A stretch of 64,000 bases of DNA from Tsuneonella suprasediminis (GTDB lineage Bacteria; Pseudomonadota; Alphaproteobacteria; Sphingomonadales; Sphingomonadaceae). Below the pieces are notes generated by a model. It did no database searches. It was not told the DNA's origin and saw only the letters and a list, made by a program, of their open reading frames with translations. Position 1 is the stretch's first letter; every line of letters begins with the position of its first letter. This document shows, one piece after another, positions 46,607 through 54,987 of the stretch. The translations under genes and the position numbers were made by a program. The DNA lies in NCBI RefSeq assembly GCF_003605755.1, contig NZ_RAHJ01000021.1, forward strand, positions 48,662 to 112,661, given 5' to 3'.

Positions 46607-47158
46607 ATGACCAGTCGTGCAAACCCGCTTCCGGCAAGGGACGGCCAACTCAGCCTGTCGGAGGAGTTGCTTGCCGAAACGTATGATGCGCTACGCAGGA
46701 TCGCGTCGCGCCAGTTGTCGCGGCAATCCGGTACGCCATCGCTCAACACAACCCTGATCGTCCACGAGGCATGGCTGAAGCTGGCCGGAGATGAACAGCG
46801 GCGGTTCAACGACCGAAATCACTACCTTGCTACCGCTGCCAGAGCGATGCGGCAAATTCTGGTGGATCATGCCCGGCGCAAGGCGACCGACAAGCGCGGC
46901 GCTGGCGCGGTGCACCTTGATATCGACGATTGCTTTGTCGCGGACGCAACCCCGATGAATGCCGTACTCACCGTGGATGAGGCGTTGGAGGCGTTGTCTG
47001 CCCATGCGCCTGAGCTGGAGTCGGTGGTCGAATGCCGTTTCTTTGGTGGACTGACCACTCAGGAAACCGCCGATGCGCTGGGCCGATCGGTCCGTACCGT
47101 TGAACGGCAATGGGCCCGCGCGCGCGCTTATCTGAGCGAGGAATTCCAGCCGGAATAA
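46607..47158 (+). CDS. ECF sigma factor, kinase-associated type (ECF43-like)
   Basis: This 183-aa sigma-70-family factor has region 2 (LAETYDALRRIASRQLSRQS ... LIVHEAWLKLA, FNDRNHYLATAARAMRQILVDHARR) and region 4 with an HTH (LTTQETADALGRSVRTVERQWARARAYL). The pattern is that of the TIGR02999/ECF43 group, which has no anti-sigma factor but sits beside Ser/Thr kinases. The segment equivalent to the acidic DAED of ordinary ECF factors reads LNTT; Thr49 aligns with the phosphorylated Thr of Vibrio EcfP. Start ATG 46607 (the GTG one codon earlier is also possible). The kinase lies 1.6 kb downstream. Confidence 0.9.
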   Translation: MTSRANPLPARDGQLSLSEELLAETYDALRRIASRQLSRQSGTPSLNTTLIVHEAWLKLAGDEQRRFNDRNHYLATAARAMRQILVDHARRKATDKRGAGAVHLDIDDCFVADATPMNAVLTVDEALEALSAHAPELESVVECRFFGGLTTQETADALGRSVRTVERQWARARAYLSEEFQPE

Positions 47159-47345
47159 ACGGCCCACGCCGACATACCGCTACAGGCAGGATGGGGTATC
47201 GGGCCATTCCTGCCCTGAATAAGTCGCGGCCCGTCCCTCCATAAATCACGATACGCACGGCATTTGCGTCGAGCGACAGAATGTTGCCGCGCGGTTGACC
47301 TGGGCGTGCGCTGGTTCGGTCGCGCCATGCTTCGCCCCGCTCTGG

Positions 47346-47372
47346 TGGCGGGAATGGCAGCCAGGCTGCGTT
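47346..47372 (+). promoter_or_regulatory. Shared ECF-type promoter motif, upstream of the trimeric autotransporter gene
   Basis: TGGCGG (47346-47351), 17 bases, CGTT (47369-47372), 104 bp before the ATG. It is in the 318-bp gap between the sigma gene and the adhesin gene; nothing else is recognised in that gap. Confidence 0.65.
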
Positions 47373-47476
47373 GTTCCTTGCATGACACTCGCTCCTCCCA
47401 CGCGCTGAACACCGGCGCGCCGCCACTCTCGGCAATCGCAATTCATCTTTCACGCAGTAACTAAAGGACTTCATTC

Positions 47477-48493
47477 ATGGCGAAATACGAACTGTCTGTA
47501 GGCTCACGGCCTACGCTTGCCATCACTCTGATGAGCAGCATGTTATGCTTGCTTCCTGCCTCTCCGGCCCATGCCGATAGCACTGTCGAATGCAATGTCG
47601 GGCCCGGGATCAACTCTAGCGAATGTGGTGCTGTCAGTGTTGCCAGCGGCCTTGCTTCCACTGCCGTCGGCGCATTCACCAAGGCAACGGGAGACAAATC
47701 AACTGCAGTCGGTGTTGCAGCTGACGCTGGTGGCGATGGTTCGACCGCCATCGGCCAGACTGCCTTGGCTACCGCTAACAATGCCATCGCAGTTGGCAGA
47801 GCGTCCACGGCGACCTTCGGCAATGGCATTGCTTTGGGCGCCGGTTCCGCTGCTCTGGCCACCAATTCGGTGGCGATCGGTTATGGTTCTCTGGCGGGGG
47901 AGAACAATACTGTCTCTGTCGGCAGGGAGGACGCCGAGCGGCGGATCGTCAATGTTGCTGACGGCATCAACAGCACCGACAGTGCCAATATGGGCCAACT
48001 CAACAAGGAGACGACCCAGCGCACCGCCGCAGATGCAGCGTTGCAGGGCAATATAGACACCAACACCGCCGGGATCGCTGCCAATGCCACTGCGATCTCT
48101 GGCAACACAGCGGGCATTGCTGCCAACACAACGGCCATCGCGACCAATACGACGGATATTGCCGCCAGTATGGCCGCAGTCGCCAGCAACATCGCCGGGA
48201 TTTCAGCCAATACCGCACGGATCGACGATCTCTATGCGATCACGGACCACGACCGGCGTCAGGCGCAGCGTGGAACCGCTGTCGCCCTGGCGTTGACGGC
48301 AGCACCGATGCCCTCGCAAACCGGCCGAACAAGCTACACCTTTAACCTCGCAACCTATCGCGGGGCGCAGGCTGCGGGTCTGTCTCTCGCGCACCGCGTC
48401 GACAGCGACAATCCCTTTGCCATAACCGCTGGGGCTTCGTTTGCGGGTAAAGGGGACATCGCCGCGCGGATCGGTGTTGCCGGCGAGTTCTGA
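47477..48493 (+). CDS. Small YadA-like trimeric autotransporter
   Basis: This 338-aa protein has a signal peptide (cleaved after SPAHA), a YadA-type head of repeated AxGxxAxAxGxxS units (about residues 45-150: STAVGAFTKATGDKSTAVGV, NNAIAVGRAS, NSVAIGYGS), a neck (NTVSVGREDAERRIVNVADG, DSANMGQLN), a coiled-coil stalk of repeated NTAGIAANATAI-like units, and a four-strand YadA anchor ending in F (AARIGVAGEF). Three chains would form one outer-membrane barrel displaying a short lollipop adhesin. Unusually small for the family. GGAC before ATG. Confidence 0.9.
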   Translation: MAKYELSVGSRPTLAITLMSSMLCLLPASPAHADSTVECNVGPGINSSECGAVSVASGLASTAVGAFTKATGDKSTAVGVAADAGGDGSTAIGQTALATANNAIAVGRASTATFGNGIALGAGSAALATNSVAIGYGSLAGENNTVSVGREDAERRIVNVADGINSTDSANMGQLNKETTQRTAADAALQGNIDTNTAGIAANATAISGNTAGIAANTTAIATNTTDIAASMAAVASNIAGISANTARIDDLYAITDHDRRQAQRGTAVALALTAAPMPSQTGRTSYTFNLATYRGAQAAGLSLAHRVDSDNPFAITAGASFAGKGDIAARIGVAGEF

Positions 48494-48547
48494 TTCCATT
48501 GGCGGGGCGTACAATCGGCCAGATTGTCTGGTTGCCGATACGCGACG

Positions 48548-48575
48548 GGCGCGCAACGCAATCGCGTTGCGCGCC
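48548..48575 (+). terminator. Strong hairpin downstream of the trimeric autotransporter
   Basis: GGCGCGCAACGC (48548-48559), loop AATC, GCGTTGCGCGCC (48564-48575): a perfect 12-bp stem 54 bp after the stop, followed by GCCCTTCTTC. It separates the adhesin transcript from the kinase promoter motif at 48625. Confidence 0.65.
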
Positions 48576-48624
48576 GCCCTTCTTCGCGGGGGGAGCGCGA
48601 CAAGCTAGCCCCCCGCCCCCCGTA

Positions 48625-48651
48625 TGGCGGGAATGAGCCATCCTCTGCGTT
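48625..48651 (+). promoter_or_regulatory. Shared ECF-type promoter motif, upstream of the kinase gene
   Basis: TGGCGG (48625-48630), 17 bases, CGTT (48648-48651), 96 bp before the kinase ATG. GGGAATG and CTGCGTTG are shared with the adhesin copy at the same nine-base distance although the bases between differ. Confidence 0.65.
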
Positions 48652-48747
48652 GAAGAATCAGGATGCACTTGGTTGGCGCTCGCATTTGAGCCATGATCGC
48701 GAGCGGAGAGCGCGCGGGTTTTCGATAGTGGGAGAACGGCTTCGGCA

Positions 48748-51240
48748 ATGCCGCACAACACAGGGTCTCAACCGGGCGCGGATGCCCGACAGCGTGTCGA
48801 TAGCGCGTTCGAGGCAGTGCTCGATCTGCCCGATGGCGACCGTGCGGCATGGGTTGACCGTCATTTTGCCGATGCCCCCGAACTGGCCCGCCGCACCCAC
48901 CGGCTGATCTCGGCGGAACGGCGCAGTCGAAAACTGTTCGCAAATCTGCAATTCGAACGCGATTGCATGTTGGAAACCGCCGTTCCCGACATCGCCGGTG
49001 CACCGGGCGACGACCCACGGATCGGCCGCCGCTATGGGCCGTGGCGCGTCATGCGGCATCTGGGATCGGGCGGGCTTTCCGAGGTTTACGCAGTGGTCCG
49101 CGACGATGGCCGCTATCAGCAGGATGCCGCGCTGAAAATTTTGCGTAGCGGCCATTTCGGCACCGATGCCAAGGCGTTGTTCATGCGCGAACGCCGCACG
49201 CTGGCAAGCCTCAGCCATCCGGCGCTGGTGCGGATCATCGATGGTGGCGAAACCGCGACCGGATCGCCGTGGTTGGTGATGGAGCAGGTCGAAGGACAGC
49301 CGATCACCACATATGCCCGTGAACAGGCACTGCCGTTGCAGGAACGGCTCGACCTCGTCGCGCAATGCGCCGATGCATTGCAGGCCGCGCATGAACGCGG
49401 TGTGTTGCATGGTGATATCAAGCCCGATCACCTGATCCTGCAAAGCGATGGGATGGTCCGGCTGCTCGATTTCGGGATCGCGCAATTGCTGGGGGAAGAT
49501 GGTGCGGCGGATGATGTCGTCGCCCTGACCCCGGCCAGCGCTTCGCCTGAACAATATGAAGGGCAGCGACTGACGACCGCAAGCGACATATTTCAGCTCG
49601 GCAAGATATTGGACGAGATCACAGCGGGTAAGCGGGTTGGCCCTGAACTTGCCGCCATCATCGCGCGTGCGACTGCCCCCGATCCCACCAGCCGCTATCG
49701 TTCGGCGGCCGCGCTGGCCACCGATTTGCGCCGTTTGTTGCAAGGTCAGGCAACCGAGGCGCTGCCTGACACCGCGCCGCGCGCGCTGAAGCGGATCATG
49801 CGGCAGAATCGGTTGGCGAGCGCGCTGGGGGCCCTCGTCCTTGTGGCGCTGGCCGGGTGGGGTGCCACGGCAACGGTCGGCGCCTGGCGCATCGATCGCG
49901 CGCGGCAGACTGCCGAGATCGCCGCCGATCGCGCGGAACGTGGGAGGCAAGCCTTGCTTGACCTGTTCCGCCGTGTCGATCCGCTCGAACTCGATGCGAC
50001 CGGGCCGGTTTCGTCGAACAGTATTACAATTATCGATGAAGCGCTGGCCGATGCCAGGAAACGGCTGGCGGACGACCCGGCCCTGCTGGGACGGCTCAGT
50101 GGATGGGCGGCGCGGTTGCATCAGCGCGCCGGACAGGATGGCCGGGCCGCCGCGCTGGCCGCGGACGCGGAAGCGTTTGCGCGACAGGCTGATGGGACGC
50201 AAAGCAGCGAATATGCCGCTGCGCTCGCCTATCGTGCGCGGCTGGCGATTGAGCGCGGGTCAACGGTGCCCGGCAATGCAGACATGGTGCGCGCGCTTGA
50301 AATCATCGATCGCGCCGGCGCCAGCGACGAGGCATCGCTCGACACCCTGTTACTGGCAGCCTGGTCGAAAGAGGGGGACTGGCAAGCGCAACTGCCGCTG
50401 TTCCGTCGTGCCGCCGCACTGGCGGAAACGCTCGATATCGATAACGCGCGGATCGAAGCGGGATCGGGCATTGGCCGTGCGCTGGATGGGCTGGGACAAC
50501 TGGACGAAGCCGAACGGCACGTGCGGTTCGTGCTCAATCTGGCGGAAAAGCGATATGGCCCAGACCATCCGCGCCTGACGCTGCCGTTGTCCGATCTGGG
50601 GCGTATCGCGCAGCATCGCGGCCAGCCGCAAGATGCGGCCCGATGGCACCGGCGCGCGCGCGACATCGCCATTGCCGCCTATGGGCCCAATACACCGGCG
50701 GTTCTGTCCCATCGCAACAACCTCGCAATGGCATTGCAATCGGCAGGCGACCTGACGAGCGCGACGGGCGAACTGCGTGCGATCTACGCCTTGCGCGTTC
50801 GTCAGGACGGAGCGGATGCGCTGGCCACCGGCGAAGTCGCTCAAAATCTGGCGTCCGCGCTGGTCCGAGCACACAAATATGACGAAGCGGAAAAGTATCT
50901 CGCGATTGCCGAACGGGTGTTCGCCCGCAATCTGCCGGCGGGCCACCCGCGGCGCATGTTCCCCGCGCTCACGCGATCGGAAATGCGGATGGCACAACAT
51001 CGCTGGCGTGAGGCGGAGGCCGAAGCAGCGCGGGCGCTGGGCGGTTTGCGGAACGCACTGCCTGCCGGCCATTTTGCCATCGCCACCGCCCAATGCCGGG
51101 TGGCCACAGCACGGCTGGAACAGGGCGACAGCAAAGCCCTGCCGACTTTGCGCGAAGCGGTTTCCGCGTTGGGCGCCGACGGCACGCCCGATATCTATCG
51201 CACCCCTTGCCAGGCCGCCCTGCAGCGCTTTTCTTCCTGA
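48748..51240 (+). CDS. Membrane serine/threonine protein kinase with TPR-type C-terminal domain
   Basis: This 830-aa protein has an N-terminal ~95-residue helical segment, a Hanks-type kinase domain (about 100-335), one TM helix (about 357-379) and a long helical C-terminal part with TPR-like pairs (RALDGLGQLDEAERHVRFVL, GRIAQHRGQPQDAARWHRRA, LASALVRAHKYDEAEKYLAI) that should be periplasmic. Kinase motifs: P-loop LGSGGLSEVY, Lys130 in AALKIL, HGDIKPDHLI (221-230), DFG at 241-243, SPEQYEG. The catalytic loop has HGD instead of HRD, a non-RD kinase. Likely partner: the ECF sigma factor upstream. It carries its own copy of the shared promoter motif. Confidence 0.92.
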   Translation: MPHNTGSQPGADARQRVDSAFEAVLDLPDGDRAAWVDRHFADAPELARRTHRLISAERRSRKLFANLQFERDCMLETAVPDIAGAPGDDPRIGRRYGPWRVMRHLGSGGLSEVYAVVRDDGRYQQDAALKILRSGHFGTDAKALFMRERRTLASLSHPALVRIIDGGETATGSPWLVMEQVEGQPITTYAREQALPLQERLDLVAQCADALQAAHERGVLHGDIKPDHLILQSDGMVRLLDFGIAQLLGEDGAADDVVALTPASASPEQYEGQRLTTASDIFQLGKILDEITAGKRVGPELAAIIARATAPDPTSRYRSAAALATDLRRLLQGQATEALPDTAPRALKRIMRQNRLASALGALVLVALAGWGATATVGAWRIDRARQTAEIAADRAERGRQALLDLFRRVDPLELDATGPVSSNSITIIDEALADARKRLADDPALLGRLSGWAARLHQRAGQDGRAAALAADAEAFARQADGTQSSEYAAALAYRARLAIERGSTVPGNADMVRALEIIDRAGASDEASLDTLLLAAWSKEGDWQAQLPLFRRAAALAETLDIDNARIEAGSGIGRALDGLGQLDEAERHVRFVLNLAEKRYGPDHPRLTLPLSDLGRIAQHRGQPQDAARWHRRARDIAIAAYGPNTPAVLSHRNNLAMALQSAGDLTSATGELRAIYALRVRQDGADALATGEVAQNLASALVRAHKYDEAEKYLAIAERVFARNLPAGHPRRMFPALTRSEMRMAQHRWREAEAEAARALGGLRNALPAGHFAIATAQCRVATARLEQGDSKALPTLREAVSALGADGTPDIYRTPCQAALQRFSS

Positions 51241-51263
51241 AAAGCGCTGAACCCGCAGATAGT

Positions 51264-51290
51264 GGCGGAATTCCGCCGCGCTTCTCGTGA
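51264..51290 (+). promoter_or_regulatory. Shared ECF-type promoter motif, upstream of the HAF autotransporter
   Basis: TGGCGG (51264-51269), 17 bases, CGTG (51287-51290), 58 bp before the ATG. The last base of the -10 differs from the other four copies. Confidence 0.55.
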
Positions 51291-51348
51291 TGAAAGATGA
51301 CAGGCAGAGCCGTGAGGCCCCGCCACAGCTTCATTCGAGGGGATTTAC

Positions 51349-53544
51349 ATGACAGCCACGCAGACATTCGGGCGGAATGCGAACTTGCGCCTTATCGGTA
51401 TGACCAGCCTGATGGCTTTGAGCGCGGCCTTGGTCCCAACTGGCGTTCAGGCACAGGATATTCCCGAAGAGGAGATGGTCGAGCTTGGCGATTTGGGTGG
51501 GGACCGCTCGATCGCGACCGAGGTTAACAGCGATGGTTCTGTTGTATTCGGATATGCCCAGAACGAAGCGGGCGCCGCGCGGATGGTCCTGTGGCAGAAC
51601 GGTGTGGCGAACGACATCACTTTGCCCGGTATCGTCTATAGCGAGGCTGTGTTGGATATCAGCGGCATCTCTCGCGGGCTGATGAGCCGTGACGGATCGA
51701 CCGTTGTCATTCGCGCCACGGTGGATCTGCCAGAGGGCGGAATCTACCTTTATCGCAATGGCACCGCATCACGCATCGACCAGCCGTCTGCGCCGGGAGA
51801 ACTGGTCATCGAAGCGGTGACCGCGCTCGATCGCGACGGGTCCACCCTCGTGGGCTTTTCCTTCGTCGATGGGGATCAGCACGCTGTCCGCTGGACCGAG
51901 GAGGGCGCACAGGACATCGGCGTGCTTGGCGGTACAACCTCGTCCGCTCTCGCTGTCAGCGGCGATGGCTCGATCGTGGTGGGGATATCCGACGTCGATG
52001 GCGGAAGCCGCGAGGCCTTCCGCTGGTCTGGCGGCACTATGCAGAGCCTGGGCGCATTGACTGGCCAGACGACGGGCGGCGCCAACCTGATCAGCGACGA
52101 TGGCAGTGTCATCGCGGGCTATGCGCGGGTATTGGACGGGTCGGGCGGCGACATTCGTCGCACATTCGTCTGGCAGGATGGCACCATGTCAGACATTGGC
52201 GATCTGGGCGGGTCCAATGTCACGGCCACGGCAATCAGCGCCGACGGGTCCACGATCATCGGTCAAAGTGACCATAGCAATCCCGATGTCTATAATTCAT
52301 CGCAAGCCTTTTACTGGCGCGACGGTGTGATGCGTGAAATCGGCTATCTGCCGACTGACGATCCCAACGGCGCCTACACCGTTGCCAAGGCAGTCAGCGG
52401 CGATGGCGGCGTGATCGTTGGGAGTGCGCGCGGCGAAACGAGCGGGAGCTCCGTTGCCTTTCGCTGGACCGACGATGGCGGCATCGTCGCGTTGGGCACA
52501 CTGGGCGGCAAAAACTCAAGAGCCACCGATGTGAGCGAAGACGGCACCACAATCGTCGGTGTGTCCGACAATGCCGAAGGGCAGAGCCGGGCCTTCATCT
52601 GGCGTTCGGTCATGCAGGATTTCACCAATCTGCTCGCCTCGTTCAGCGGGCTGGCCGAAGAAGGCGAACTGGCGATCGAAGAACAGCAGCAGTTCACCGA
52701 AATAGCCGCCGCACCGGGCTGCGATCCGGCCGGGCGGCGCTTCTGTCTGGGGGTTGAGGGATACGGCTGGACATCGGCAGGCACCGCACCAGTAGGCCGT
52801 CGTGAAGCCATCGGAGCGCGGCTCTTCGCAGGCGTGGGCCTGACAGAGGGGCTCAGCATCGGCGGCGGCTACGCCTGGGCCGATCCGTCGATCAAGGATG
52901 ACCGGACGCATGAAAGTGGCGCCCATGCATGGTCGGTGTCGCTCGATTACAAGGCGGCGACTTCAGGGCCGTTCGCCCGTTTGTGGTATGCCCACGCGCG
53001 CGAAAGCCTGTCGCTTGTCCGCGGCGAAGGCTTTGCCGACGTACAACCGATGAACGGAACCGCAGCGCTTGGCAGCGACAGCTTCGGCCTGCGCGCTGGA
53101 TATGGCTTCGCCTTACCGGGCGGCATGAATTTGCGCCCGTGGGCGGCGTTTGAGCGGCGCAATAGCGAGCGCGATGCATTTCTCGAAGCAGGCGGCGATT
53201 TCCCGGCGCACTTCGCCGCCATCGAAGCGAAACGCACAGTTGCCCGTGCCGGAATCGATATGGAACTGCCTGTCGGGCAAAATCTCTTGCGCCTCGGCTT
53301 TTCGCTGGAAACCGACCTGACCGACGATCCGATCATGATCGCCGGAACCTCCGACATTCCGGGTATGGAGTCATTCACCCTGACATCGAGCCTGCACCGC
53401 AAGGATCTGCGCGCACGCTTTGGGGCGGGATACGACGTACCGCTTGGGCCGTTGACGATCGGGATCGGCGCAAGCGCGAACAGCCCGGTTTATGGCAGTA
53501 GCTGGCAGATCGGCGGCGCAGTGCGCGTGTCAGCATCCTTCTGA
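51349..53544 (+). CDS. HAF-repeat autotransporter
   Basis: This 731-aa protein has a signal peptide (cleaved after GVQAQ), a passenger of about seven HAF repeats (~50 residues each, residues 35-425; pattern LGDLGG-S-A--VS-DGS-IVG, with a following W--G), a short linker, and an autotransporter-type beta-barrel (about 460-731: GARLFAGVGLTEGLSIGGGYA ... GGAVRVSASF) ending in Phe. The repeats probably form a beta-propeller on the cell surface. Ligand unknown. Its stop overlaps the next gene (TGATG). One transcript with the lipoprotein gene is expected. Confidence 0.85.
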   Translation: MTATQTFGRNANLRLIGMTSLMALSAALVPTGVQAQDIPEEEMVELGDLGGDRSIATEVNSDGSVVFGYAQNEAGAARMVLWQNGVANDITLPGIVYSEAVLDISGISRGLMSRDGSTVVIRATVDLPEGGIYLYRNGTASRIDQPSAPGELVIEAVTALDRDGSTLVGFSFVDGDQHAVRWTEEGAQDIGVLGGTTSSALAVSGDGSIVVGISDVDGGSREAFRWSGGTMQSLGALTGQTTGGANLISDDGSVIAGYARVLDGSGGDIRRTFVWQDGTMSDIGDLGGSNVTATAISADGSTIIGQSDHSNPDVYNSSQAFYWRDGVMREIGYLPTDDPNGAYTVAKAVSGDGGVIVGSARGETSGSSVAFRWTDDGGIVALGTLGGKNSRATDVSEDGTTIVGVSDNAEGQSRAFIWRSVMQDFTNLLASFSGLAEEGELAIEEQQQFTEIAAAPGCDPAGRRFCLGVEGYGWTSAGTAPVGRREAIGARLFAGVGLTEGLSIGGGYAWADPSIKDDRTHESGAHAWSVSLDYKAATSGPFARLWYAHARESLSLVRGEGFADVQPMNGTAALGSDSFGLRAGYGFALPGGMNLRPWAAFERRNSERDAFLEAGGDFPAHFAAIEAKRTVARAGIDMELPVGQNLLRLGFSLETDLTDDPIMIAGTSDIPGMESFTLTSSLHRKDLRARFGAGYDVPLGPLTIGIGASANSPVYGSSWQIGGAVRVSASF

Positions 53545-54011
53545 TGCGCCGTTTCGCCATCGCGGCCGCCACGTTGCTTGCCGCAGCGTGTTCTGCGACC
53601 CCGCCCGCTGCACCAATGGCCGATATGCCCGATATGCCCGATATGACATCGGGCACACCCTATTGCGCTGGCATGGCTGTGTGGGAAGTGCCCGATTATC
53701 CGGTCCGCCTTGCCGCGCCATCGGGGGCGATCGTGACGGCCAGTGGCATCGCAGATGGTGTAGATGCCTCCGGCATGATTGACGTGACCCTTAAGACACT
53801 CGGCACCCCGGACGAAATTGCTGCATTCTACGCATGCGCCCTGCCCTATATCGGGCGCGACAATGTCGCCCCGTTGCCCGGCGGAGCGCACGGTTTTTCT
53901 TATACCGGGCCGGGCGGCAGGCGGGGCCGCGTTGTCTTACGAGTTTACGATCTCCCCTTTCCCGACGACGGCTGGGACACATTCATCAGGATTACCGAAA
54001 CGCAGCGCTAA
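53544..54011 (+). CDS. Small lipoprotein coupled to the HAF autotransporter
   Basis: This 155-aa protein has a signal sequence with lipobox AAAC, then an unusual Met-rich tandem MADMPDMPDMTSG at about residues 26-38 (encoded by repeats of GATATGCCC), and a compact domain (VPDYPVRLAAPSGAIVTASG, IAAFYACALPYIGRD). The DVTLKTLGTPDEIAAFYA segment resembles the small domain of the two lipoproteins encoded opposite. Start shares a base with the preceding stop. Function unknown; Met/Asp-rich segments can bind copper, which is speculation. Confidence 0.75.
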   Translation: MRRFAIAAATLLAAACSATPPAAPMADMPDMPDMTSGTPYCAGMAVWEVPDYPVRLAAPSGAIVTASGIADGVDASGMIDVTLKTLGTPDEIAAFYACALPYIGRDNVAPLPGGAHGFSYTGPGGRRGRVVLRVYDLPFPDDGWDTFIRITETQR

Positions 54012-54025
54012 GCTGCTGAGCCAGA

Positions 54026-54526
54026 TTATAGCGGTCCGGCAAATGTGATGATGATATCGCGATATCCATCGCGAGAGATGACTTGCGTCATGGCTGGCGA
54101 ATCCCCCGCTCCGGTAAAACCGACAAGCTTTGTCTTCGCCCCTGGTTTGTCGTTCAGTTCGGGATTGAGGTTCCTGTTTTTTGCCCAGTCAAAAAAGGCA
54201 TCGGCATAAGCTTTTGCATCTACCAGAGATTTGGCTTGCACCATGTACAGGTCCGGTTCGCCGTTACGCGGGATATGCGTTGCCAGATAGATATGCGCGT
54301 CTTGCGGAAGCGGCATGTCCTGCGGCATCCAGTCGGGTCTGGGCAGATTGACGCTGCCGAGCAAGCTTTCGTCGCCATCCTCAATCGTGAGAACGCCCTC
54401 GACCTGATTGCCGGTGGCGCCTTTTTCGGAAACATCGCCACCGCCTGCTCCATCGCTGCATCCGGCCAGCGACATTGCCAGAGCGAGCATCAGCGCGTTC
54501 CGTGTCACGCGAGGTCCCGACATCAC
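54026..54526 (-). CDS. Hypothetical lipoprotein, paralogue A
   Basis: This 166-aa protein has a signal sequence with lipobox LAGC and a Gly/Ser-rich linker, then LPRPDWMPQDMPLPQDAHIYLA and SLVDAKAYADAFFDWAKNRN. The layout matches the preceding gene's product: an LP-D-P-D--LP-D start, a central AxAxxxxFxxxL helix, and a final GF/DG--D--IT-strand. Its start overlaps the stop of that gene (ATGA). Convergent with the HAF operon, 14 bp apart. Function unknown. Confidence 0.75.
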   Translation of the reverse strand: MMSGPRVTRNALMLALAMSLAGCSDGAGGGDVSEKGATGNQVEGVLTIEDGDESLLGSVNLPRPDWMPQDMPLPQDAHIYLATHIPRNGEPDLYMVQAKSLVDAKAYADAFFDWAKNRNLNPELNDKPGAKTKLVGFTGAGDSPAMTQVISRDGYRDIIITFAGPL

Positions 54527-54951
54527 TGCCCCGCCTTCGTATAAGTGAGCATGAAATCGCGATCCGCGCCGTCGTCGCGGACGCGGATATTGCCGCCTTG
54601 CACCTGTTTGCCCTCGAAATAGATTTCAAGTGGGTCGGTAATCTCGGCACGGTCCGTCAGAACATAACCGGCATCGGAGAGACGCTTTGTGAAACCTTCG
54701 ATGATCGCCTCCGCGCTTTGTCGGCTGCGGCCTTCGATGAAGACATCTCCCGGCACTGGCGTGCTTGCAAGAACCAGCCGGGTATCCTCCGGCAGCGCGA
54801 TATCGGATGGAAAATCAGCGGGTAGCTTGACAGTCTGCCCGCCAGCTTGCGTTTCCACCTGCGGTGCGGTCGCGGATTGATCCGCCGATGATCCGCACCC
54901 TGTCAAAATGCTGGCACCGACAAGCCCGACGAGCGTCGCATATTTTCGCAT
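54523..54951 (-). CDS. Hypothetical lipoprotein, paralogue B
   Basis: This 142-aa protein has a signal sequence with lipobox LTGC, then VKLPADFPSDIALPEDTRLV and SRQSAEAIIEGFTKRLSDAGY, with a C-terminal IRVRDDGADRDFMLTYTKAG strand pair. I chose ATG 54951, which has AGGAGG upstream and begins the signal sequence; the open frame to 55146 is not coding-like. A copy of the shared promoter motif lies 37 bp upstream, so the A/B pair probably belongs to the same regulon although transcribed in the opposite direction. Confidence 0.8.
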   Translation of the reverse strand: MRKYATLVGLVGASILTGCGSSADQSATAPQVETQAGGQTVKLPADFPSDIALPEDTRLVLASTPVPGDVFIEGRSRQSAEAIIEGFTKRLSDAGYVLTDRAEITDPLEIYFEGKQVQGGNIRVRDDGADRDFMLTYTKAGQ

Positions 54952-54987
54952 TGGCCACCTCCTGAATAATACCGTTCCACCCTGACA

